Shown piece after piece: positions 23,760 through 28,796 of a DNA stretch of 28,796 nt; position 1 is the stretch's first letter; every line of letters starts with the position of its first letter. Position numbers and translations under genes: made by a program. This DNA comes from Holophagaceae bacterium UBA692 (lineage in GTDB: Bacteria > Acidobacteriota > Holophagae > Holophagales > Holophagaceae), in assembly GCA_002297665.1 (NCBI GenBank), contig DBMS01000285.1:1-28796 (forward strand), read 5' to 3'. The notes under the pieces are model-generated. The model made no database searches. It had not been told where the DNA came from and saw nothing but the letters and a program-made list of their open reading frames with translations.

Positions 23760-24908
23760 ATGCTATTGCGGTTTGCGATCTTCTTTTCCGTTCTGCTCCT
23801 CGTGCTGGGCGCCGCGGGAGTGTACCTGGCCGAACGCTCCATCGCGCTCTGGCCGGCCCTGGCCGCCCACGCCACCGCCGTGCGCATCGGCGTCGCGTCC
23901 CTGCTGGCGGGCATGCTGCTGATCACCCTCCTGCAGCGGGTCCCCGTCCTGGGGCATCGCCTGGGCGCCCTGCTCTGGCTGAGCCACGTCTGCTTCGGCC
24001 TGGTTTCGACCTTCCTGGTCTACCTGGCGGCGGCGGATCTGGTCCAGGCCCTGGTGCGCCTGGCCACGGGAAGGCAGGTGGGCCCCTGGGTCCTGGCGGT
24101 GGCCGCGGCGGCGGCCCTGGGAACCTCACTGCTGGGCCTGGTCACGGCCCTGCGGCCGGTGCGGACGCGCACGGTGGAGATCCCCATCGTGGACTTGCCG
24201 CCGGCCCTGGACGGCTTCCGCATCGTCCAGATCTCGGACCTGCACCTCAGCCCGACGACGCCCTGGTACCAGGTGGAGCATCTGGTCCTGGCCGCCAACG
24301 GGCTCCGGCCCGACCTGCTGGCGGTCACGGGCGACCTGGTGGACGCCGAGGCCGATGGGGTGCGGCCCAAGGCGGAACGCCTGGGGGCCATCCGGGCACG
24401 CCACGGCACGGCCTTCGTCACGGGCAACCATGAGTACTATTCCGGAATTGGGCGCTGGCTGCGGGTGATCCGGGGCATGGGCTGGCGGGTCCTGGACAAC
24501 GGCCATGCGGTGCTGGAGCACGACGGCGCCCGGCTCGCCGTGGCCGGCATGCCCGATCCCACCGCAGCCCAGACAGGGCAGGGGCCGAACCTGGAGAGGG
24601 CCCTGGCTGGCATCCCTGCGGATGCGGTACCAATCCTGCTGTTCCATCCTCCCACCGGGACCCGCGCCGCAGCGGCGGCCGGGGTGCGCCTGCAACTTTC
24701 GGGACACACCCACGGCGGGCAGTACTTCCCCTGGAGCCTCCTGGTGCCGTCCCTGTGGCGGCACGGCAAGGGGCTGTCCAGGGAAGGCGGCCTGTGGGTC
24801 TACACCAGCGTGGGCACGGGCGTCTGGGGCCCGCCCAACCGCTTCCTGGTGCCACAGGAATTGACCTTGCTGGTGCTGCGGCCGGCCACGCCTCCAGGGC
24901 GGGGCTGA
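23760..24908 (+). CDS. Membrane-anchored metallophosphoesterase (YaeI/YkuE-like)
   Basis: The ATG at 23760 has CAGGA about seven bases upstream and begins a hydrophobic N-terminus; the frame is open further upstream, but that overlaps the acyltransferase gene and is not used. The 382-residue protein has about four membrane helices in the first 130 residues, then a calcineurin-like phosphoesterase domain. Metal-binding motifs are all present: 'DLHLS' (Asp160, His162), 'VTGDLVD', 'TGNHEYY', a His in 'ILLFHPP' and 'SGHTHGGQ'. Proteins of this type cleave phosphoesters, in some cases of lipids such as UDP-diacylglucosamine, with two metal ions at the membrane surface. The substrate here is unknown. 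A perfect hairpin terminator follows. Confidence 0.92.
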   Translation: MLLRFAIFFSVLLLVLGAAGVYLAERSIALWPALAAHATAVRIGVASLLAGMLLITLLQRVPVLGHRLGALLWLSHVCFGLVSTFLVYLAAADLVQALVRLATGRQVGPWVLAVAAAAALGTSLLGLVTALRPVRTRTVEIPIVDLPPALDGFRIVQISDLHLSPTTPWYQVEHLVLAANGLRPDLLAVTGDLVDAEADGVRPKAERLGAIRARHGTAFVTGNHEYYSGIGRWLRVIRGMGWRVLDNGHAVLEHDGARLAVAGMPDPTAAQTGQGPNLERALAGIPADAVPILLFHPPTGTRAAAAAGVRLQLSGHTHGGQYFPWSLLVPSLWRHGKGLSREGGLWVYTSVGTGVWGPPNRFLVPQELTLLVLRPATPPGRG

Positions 24909-24921
24909 CGCACGACGTGAT

Positions 24922-24952
24922 CCCTGAATTCCCTGGTGCAGGGAATTCAGGG
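24922..24952. terminator. Bidirectional hairpin between convergent genes
   Basis: CCCTGAATTCCCTG (24922-24935) is perfectly inverted at 24939-24952 around a GTG loop, a 14-bp stem. It lies between the rightward phosphoesterase gene (ending 24908) and the leftward ABC gene (ending 24961). There is no T tract, so it may also act as an mRNA 3' end stabiliser. Confidence 0.75.
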
Positions 24953-24960
24953 GCCCTGCT

Positions 24961-26919
24961 TCATCCTCCAACGGCCAGGAGGCCGGTGGGGGATGCCTCG
25001 AGTTGGACGCCCAATTCAGACGTGGTGGAGCACGAGGAAGGACGGAGAAGGAGCGCAGCGATCGCGCGTTCCCCCTCGTTCATGTCAGGCATTGGCTCCA
25101 GGACGGGCATCCGGAGCTGGTGCTCCGCGAACGCGCGGTACAGCTCGTGGCTCGCCAGCAGCTCCTCGTGGCTTCCCGAACCCGTGAGTTCGCCGCCTTC
25201 GATGAACAGGATCCTGTCGGCGCCGAGCACCGTGGACAGCCGGTGGGCGATCATGAGGGTCGTCCTTCCGCGCATGAGGTTTTCGAGCGCCTTGTGCACC
25301 CAGACTTCCGAGGAGCTGTCAAGGCTCGAGGTCGCTTCGTCCAGCATGAGGAGCGCCGGGTCCCGGAGGAGGGCGCGGGCGATGGCCAGGCGCTGCCTCT
25401 GGCCTCCCGAGAGCTTCACGCCGCGATCCCCCACCTCCGTGTCGTATCCCTTGGGAAGCGCCCGGATGAACCCGTCGGCATAGGCGGCGCGGGCCGCCGC
25501 CTCCACCCGCGCGGGATCCCCCGCGATCCGCGCGTCCACGCCATAGCACAGGTTGTCGCGGATCGTGCCCGCCATCAGGGGACTGTCCTGGGAAACGTAG
25601 CCGATGGCGCCGCGCCAGCTGGAGAGCGAATAGTCGGAGATGGGACGCTCGCCCAGAAGGATGGATCCGGAACCGGGCTCGTAGAACCTTTCGAGGAGGG
25701 AGAAGATCGTCGTCTTGCCTCCTCCCGAGGGCCCCACGATGGCCGTCACGGTTCCTGGCTCCAGATCGAGGCTCACGTGGCGCAGCACCGCCTTGTCCGG
25801 CTCGTACGAGAAGCTCACATCCTCGAAGCGGATGGGTTCGTTGATGCGCTCCAGCTTCAGGCCTTCCGCAGGCTTCTCTTCGGGAGCGGCCAGAAGGCGG
25901 ATGATGCTCTCGGTGGCGCCCCTCGCCTTCTGGAGCTGGGTCAGGGCCTGGGCGATCATCGCGACGGGCATGATGACCTGGAAGATGTAGAGGATGAAGG
26001 CGACGAGATCGCCCGCGGTGATGGCCTTGGCGGCCACCTGGGCCCCTCCGTAGCCGATGACGAGCACCAGGAGCGACATCATCACCAGGGACATGACGGG
26101 GCTGATCAGGGCCATGGCGGCTCCCTCCCGCACGCCGAGATCGTGAAGCGAGTCGATGGCGGCCTTGCCGGCCTGGTACTCGCGCGCCTCGGCGTTGGAA
26201 GCCTTCACCAGCCGGATCTCGGAAAGGACGCGGGTGAGAATGCCCGTGAACGCCGCGTGCTCATCCATGGTCCTGCTGGCCAGCCTGGACATGAACCTGC
26301 CGATGGGCACGAGCACCAGGGCCGCCACCGGAAGGGCCGCGAAGATGATCAGGGTCATCTTCCAGTTCAGGAACAGCAGGAAGCCCACCGCCCCCACGAT
26401 GGAGATGACCCCCGTCACCAGGCCGGCGAGGTGGTCGGTGATGAAGGCCTTCACCGTCGCCGTGTCGTTGGTCATCCTCGAGACCAGGGCTCCCGAACCC
26501 TCCTTGTCAAAGGCGGGCACGAGGAAGGCGAGCTCCTTGCGCCAAAGCCGTTCCCGCAGGGCCGCGACCACGCCCTGTCCCACCCGGGCCAGCAGATAGC
26601 CCGAGAGGGCTCCGGCGGCGGCCTGAACCAGGAAGGCCGCCACGATCAGGCTGATCTGGCGCGCGCCGACGGAGGAGAGGGTAAAGCCGTTGACGAGGCC
26701 CTTGGTGAGCATGGGGACCAGCAGTCCTCCCACCGTGGAGGCCGCGCCCAGCACCAAGGCCAGGGCCAGGGCCGGCGCCGGGGGCCGCGTGCTCCGGATC
26801 AGGTTCGCGAACGCCCCGAGGCTGGCCTTGGGCGCACCCGGATCGCTCTTCTCGAAACCGGGGCGCCCGCCCCTGCCTCCGCCCAAACCGCCGCCATGCA
26901 TCGTCCCACCGTGCTTCAT
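24961..26919 (-). CDS. ABC exporter half-transporter (MsbA/BmrA-like)
   Basis: I choose the ATG at 26919, preceded by AGGA at seven bases, giving 652 residues; ATGs at 26946 and 26901 are also possible. After a Gly/His-rich, probably disordered N-terminus (GGGLGGGRGGRPG) come six membrane helices at about residues 60-330, starting 'ALALALVLGAASTVGGLLVP'. The ATPase has Walker A GPSGGGKTT, Q-loop 'IGYVSQDSPLM', signature LSGGQRQRLAIARALL, Walker B 'LLMLDEATSSLD' and H-loop 'IAHRLSTV'. It should form homodimers that export drugs or lipids. It lies downstream of the sigma factor and small membrane protein on the same strand, with a gap of about 130 bases, so it may be part of that regulon. Confidence 0.92.
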   Translation of the reverse strand: MKHGGTMHGGGLGGGRGGRPGFEKSDPGAPKASLGAFANLIRSTRPPAPALALALVLGAASTVGGLLVPMLTKGLVNGFTLSSVGARQISLIVAAFLVQAAAGALSGYLLARVGQGVVAALRERLWRKELAFLVPAFDKEGSGALVSRMTNDTATVKAFITDHLAGLVTGVISIVGAVGFLLFLNWKMTLIIFAALPVAALVLVPIGRFMSRLASRTMDEHAAFTGILTRVLSEIRLVKASNAEAREYQAGKAAIDSLHDLGVREGAAMALISPVMSLVMMSLLVLVIGYGGAQVAAKAITAGDLVAFILYIFQVIMPVAMIAQALTQLQKARGATESIIRLLAAPEEKPAEGLKLERINEPIRFEDVSFSYEPDKAVLRHVSLDLEPGTVTAIVGPSGGGKTTIFSLLERFYEPGSGSILLGERPISDYSLSSWRGAIGYVSQDSPLMAGTIRDNLCYGVDARIAGDPARVEAAARAAYADGFIRALPKGYDTEVGDRGVKLSGGQRQRLAIARALLRDPALLMLDEATSSLDSSSEVWVHKALENLMRGRTTLMIAHRLSTVLGADRILFIEGGELTGSGSHEELLASHELYRAFAEHQLRMPVLEPMPDMNEGERAIAALLLRPSSCSTTSELGVQLEASPTGLLAVGG

Positions 26920-27046
26920 GCGTCCATCCTGCTTCATGCGAGTCATGTTCAAATTTGATGCGTGCGCCAGGAGCCTTAAGGGCAATGGCCGCCCTTGCGG
27001 CAAGCACCGCCATCACGCCGAGTCTCCCTGTTTCAGGCCGGGAGCG

Positions 27047-27394
27047 TCAGTCCCCTTGGGGCCTCCCCAGGCCGGAGCGGTCCCTGCGAAAGCCCTGCCG
27101 GAACCTTTCCCGTTCTTCCGGCGTCATCTTCTCCCACCGCTCGAACACGTGCTTCCGATGGCGAAAGCCCGGGTGGTGATGGCGATGGAAGCCCCCCAGG
27201 AGGATGCGGGAGAGGACGAGAAGCCCCATCGCCTGCCAGTAGGAAATGGCCTTGAGGCCAAGGATGGCCGGCATCAGCCAGTTCCAGAGCGACATCACGA
27301 CGAGGCCGAAGACGGCCACGGCGACGGCGCCCAGCAGGACCACGCCCAGGCCGCGGCGGAAGTGCCAGAATTTGGAGCTCGGATTCTCAAACAT
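27047..27394 (-). CDS. Small two-helix membrane protein with His-rich loop, next to ECF sigma
   Basis: This 115-residue protein starts eight bases inside the sigma-factor gene, so translation is coupled. Two hydrophobic helices are seen (about residues 16-36, GVVLLGAVAVAVFGLVVMSL, and 47-66, 'ISYWQAMGLLVLSRILLGG'). A loop 'FHRHHHPGFRHRKH' follows, then a charged helix 'MTPEERERFRQGFRR'. The ending recalls small proteins often found beside ECF sigma factors. By position it could be an anti-sigma or accessory sensor, but it has no recognisable anti-sigma zinc motif (HxxxCxxC). The His cluster could bind metal. Function is unassigned. Confidence 0.75.
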   Translation of the reverse strand: MFENPSSKFWHFRRGLGVVLLGAVAVAVFGLVVMSLWNWLMPAILGLKAISYWQAMGLLVLSRILLGGFHRHHHPGFRHRKHVFERWEKMTPEERERFRQGFRRDRSGLGRPQGD

Positions 27395-27944
27395 GGAGGT
27401 ACTCCTCGTAGATGACTTTCAGATGGTTGCGAAGGGACTGGACGGCGTAGCGTTTCCGGGAGAGAAGGGTGTTCAGGGGGACCCCCGTGGCCTCGGCCAG
27501 CTCCTTGAAGCTTCGCCCCTCGATCTCGTGGGCGACGAAGACGTCTCTTTGCTCCTTGGGAAGGCGCTCCAGCGCGGCGTCCAATTCCTCGAGCAGGACC
27601 CTTCTGGCATAGGCCGCTTCCGGTCCTTCCTCGCCGGACGGGAGCCACTCCTCCCAGGAGAGGGATTCCGCTCCCGGATCGGCATCAAGGGGGGTGTGCT
27701 TCAAGGTTTCTGCGCGGCGTTTCCGGAACAGATCCGTCATCCGGTTTCGCGCCACCCGGTACATCCAGGCGCCGACCTGCCGAACGGGAGTCATGAGATT
27801 CTGGGCCTCCACCAGCTCGAAGAAGACATCCTGCATGACGTCTTCGACATCCGACTCGTCGGCCACCCATTTGCGGATGAAATTCCTCAGCCTCCCTTGT
27901 TCGCGGGCGACGATTTCGGTGATCTCTCGCTCGCTTTCAGCCAT
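27387..27944 (-). CDS. ECF-type RNA polymerase sigma factor (sigma70 family)
   Basis: The 185-residue protein contains only regions 2 and 4, as ECF sigma factors do. Region 2 shows 'DESDVEDVMQDVFFELVE' and 'VGAWMYRVARNRMTDLFRK', which bind the polymerase clamp and the -10 element. Region 4 shows 'LERLPKEQRDVFVAHEIEG', then 'SFKELAEATGVPLNTLLSR' and 'KRYAVQSLRNHL', the helix-turn-helix for the -35 element. GGAAG lies eight bases before the ATG. The following small membrane gene overlaps it by eight bases, and an ABC exporter follows. Activation signal and target promoters are not evident from the sequence. Confidence 0.95.
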   Translation of the reverse strand: MAESEREITEIVAREQGRLRNFIRKWVADESDVEDVMQDVFFELVEAQNLMTPVRQVGAWMYRVARNRMTDLFRKRRAETLKHTPLDADPGAESLSWEEWLPSGEEGPEAAYARRVLLEELDAALERLPKEQRDVFVAHEIEGRSFKELAEATGVPLNTLLSRKRYAVQSLRNHLKVIYEEYLHV

Positions 27945-28185
27945 CCGGGTCGCTTCCAGGGGTTCCCTCCTTCTACTCCTTAAGACGTAGGAGCCCCCAG
28001 GGATATTTTAGGAATTTCCCCACCTCGGGAGAAAAGGCCATCAGGGGAAGGCGGGGGACGCGAGAGGGTTCCCCGCCGGCCGAGGGAGCAGGACCTCGTT
28101 CCGCTCGCCCCCGTGATTCCCGAAACACCCCCTTCCCGTCCGGCCCGGAAGGTCCGATGCTGTCGGGGCCGCACAGGAGCCCCGC

Positions 28186-28641
28186 ATGCGTCTTTCCCTT
28201 TCCCACCGCGACCTCGCCCCCGAGGCCTACGAGAACCTCCTCGCCCAATGGCGCTACACCCGGAAGTGCGGGCTCGAACACGGGCTCCTCTCCCTCGTGG
28301 AGATCCGCGCCTCCCAGATCAACGGCTGCACCTATTGCATGGACATGCACGCCACCGAGGCCCTGAATGGCGGGGAATCGCAGCGGCGGTTGAACTCCCT
28401 CCCCGGTTGGCGCGAGGCCCCCTGGTTCACGCCCCGGGAGCGGGCCGCCCTGGCCTGGACGGAGGCGCTCACGCGGCTTCCGGACCACGGGGTCACGGAC
28501 GCCCTGGTCGCGGAGACGCGGGCCCACTTCACGGAGAAGGAGCTGGTGGACCTCACCCAGGCGGTCGCCCTCATCAACAGCTGGAACCGCATCGGCGTGG
28601 CCTTCCAGCCCGACCTGCCTCCCTTGGCGGGAAAGGCCTGA
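28186..28641 (+). CDS. AhpD-like carboxymuconolactone decarboxylase family protein
   Basis: This 151-residue protein has AGGAG about seven bases before its ATG. It carries the alkylhydroperoxidase AhpD core: 'LLSLVEIRASQINGCTYCMD', with Cys48-x-x-Cys51 and His55 ('CTYCMDMH'). The upstream Glu and Cys pair are the redox and proton-relay residues of the family. The later 'LTQAVALINSWNRIGVAF' is the conserved final helix. Proteins of this type are small peroxide-detoxifying or disulphide-exchange enzymes and form trimers or hexamers. It is divergent from the sigma-factor gene across 241 bases, and may respond to the same stress, though the sequence does not prove it. Confidence 0.93.
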   Translation: MRLSLSHRDLAPEAYENLLAQWRYTRKCGLEHGLLSLVEIRASQINGCTYCMDMHATEALNGGESQRRLNSLPGWREAPWFTPRERAALAWTEALTRLPDHGVTDALVAETRAHFTEKELVDLTQAVALINSWNRIGVAFQPDLPPLAGKA

Positions 28642-28651
28642 ATTCCGCCGG

Positions 28652-28796
28652 TCATCCCGGGGCGCCCGGGCGTTCCGCGCGGGCCTTCGCGTGACCGGCC
28701 ATCACCAGCGTCCACGGGCCGGCCTCCAGGAGCCGCAGGAGGGCGGCGGCGGCCGCGGGGTCCAGGTTGGCCAGGGGCTCGTCCAGGATCAGCACG
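28652..28796 (-). CDS. ABC transporter ATP-binding protein, C-terminal end (partial)
   Basis: The reading frame enters from the right edge and stops at 28652. The 48 visible residues contain a Walker B and D-loop, 'LILDEPLANLDPAAAAALL', followed by 'TLVMAGHAKARAERPG', where His is the expected H-loop residue. The Walker A and signature motifs lie outside the window. The tail after the H-loop is very short, as in small ATPase subunits (CcmA-like or cobalt/other importers), but the subtype cannot be told. It is convergent with the AhpD-like gene, leaving ten bases between stops. Confidence 0.85.
   Translation of the reverse strand, partial: VLILDEPLANLDPAAAAALLRLLEAGPWTLVMAGHAKARAERPGAPG

Noticed and set aside
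25003..26958. Plus-strand open frame of 651 residues
   Set aside because: Lies opposite the ABC exporter with intact Walker motifs; composition is typical of an antisense shadow.

Overview
The DNA is GC-rich and looks like the chromosome of a Gram-negative bacterium. It encodes a predicted outer-membrane beta-barrel protein, secreted M1-type and coiled-coil proteins, a CCA-encoded initiator tRNA and many short-overlap operons. The overall style would fit Acidobacteriota of the Holophaga/Geothrix group, but that is an impression, not a demonstrated assignment.

Layout. Bases 1-6814 are mostly ordinary chromosomal genes: a cut-off Smr-like gene, an outer-membrane protein, two related secreted coiled-coil proteins, a coupled three-gene set of pyrF plus two membrane proteins, and a secreted M1 metallopeptidase. 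Bases 6856-7004 hold an initiator tRNA-Met with its own promoter and terminator. A tRNA-like 3' fragment lies inverted just after it.

Bases 7092-19886 are the centre of interest: a complete class I lanthipeptide gene cluster. One leftward operon runs precursor (17475), precursor (17247), LanC cyclase, full-length LanB dehydratase, HlyD-type adaptor, C39-peptidase ABC transporter, then a second ABC transporter without peptidase residues. The genes are joined by 4-8 base overlaps or gaps of a few bases. The two precursors share a 25-residue leader ending in GG or GA, and cores of 42 and 41 residues with four similarly spaced cysteines. A likely scheme is that LanB dehydrates Ser/Thr, LanC closes (methyl)lanthionine rings, and the C39 transporter removes the leader after GG/GA and exports the product with the HlyD protein and second ABC protein. 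Divergent from the operon, across an AT-rich promoter region, is an unusual fusion: membrane helices, an RDD domain and a C-terminal erythromycin-esterase-like hydrolase. It is the best candidate for an undescribed tailoring or self-protection component.

Bases 19994-21826 carry a class II Fic protein and a 486-base gene-poor stretch with an AT-rich palindrome. Bases 21774-24908 form a TetR-regulated set: TetR, a GNAT/BioF2-like acyltransferase and a membrane metallophosphoesterase, with similar operator-like sites before tetR and before the acyltransferase gene. A 14-bp perfect hairpin separates these from a leftward set: an ECF sigma factor, a small His-rich membrane protein and an MsbA/BmrA-like ABC exporter. 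The window ends with an AhpD-like CxxC protein and the C-terminal end of an ABC ATPase.
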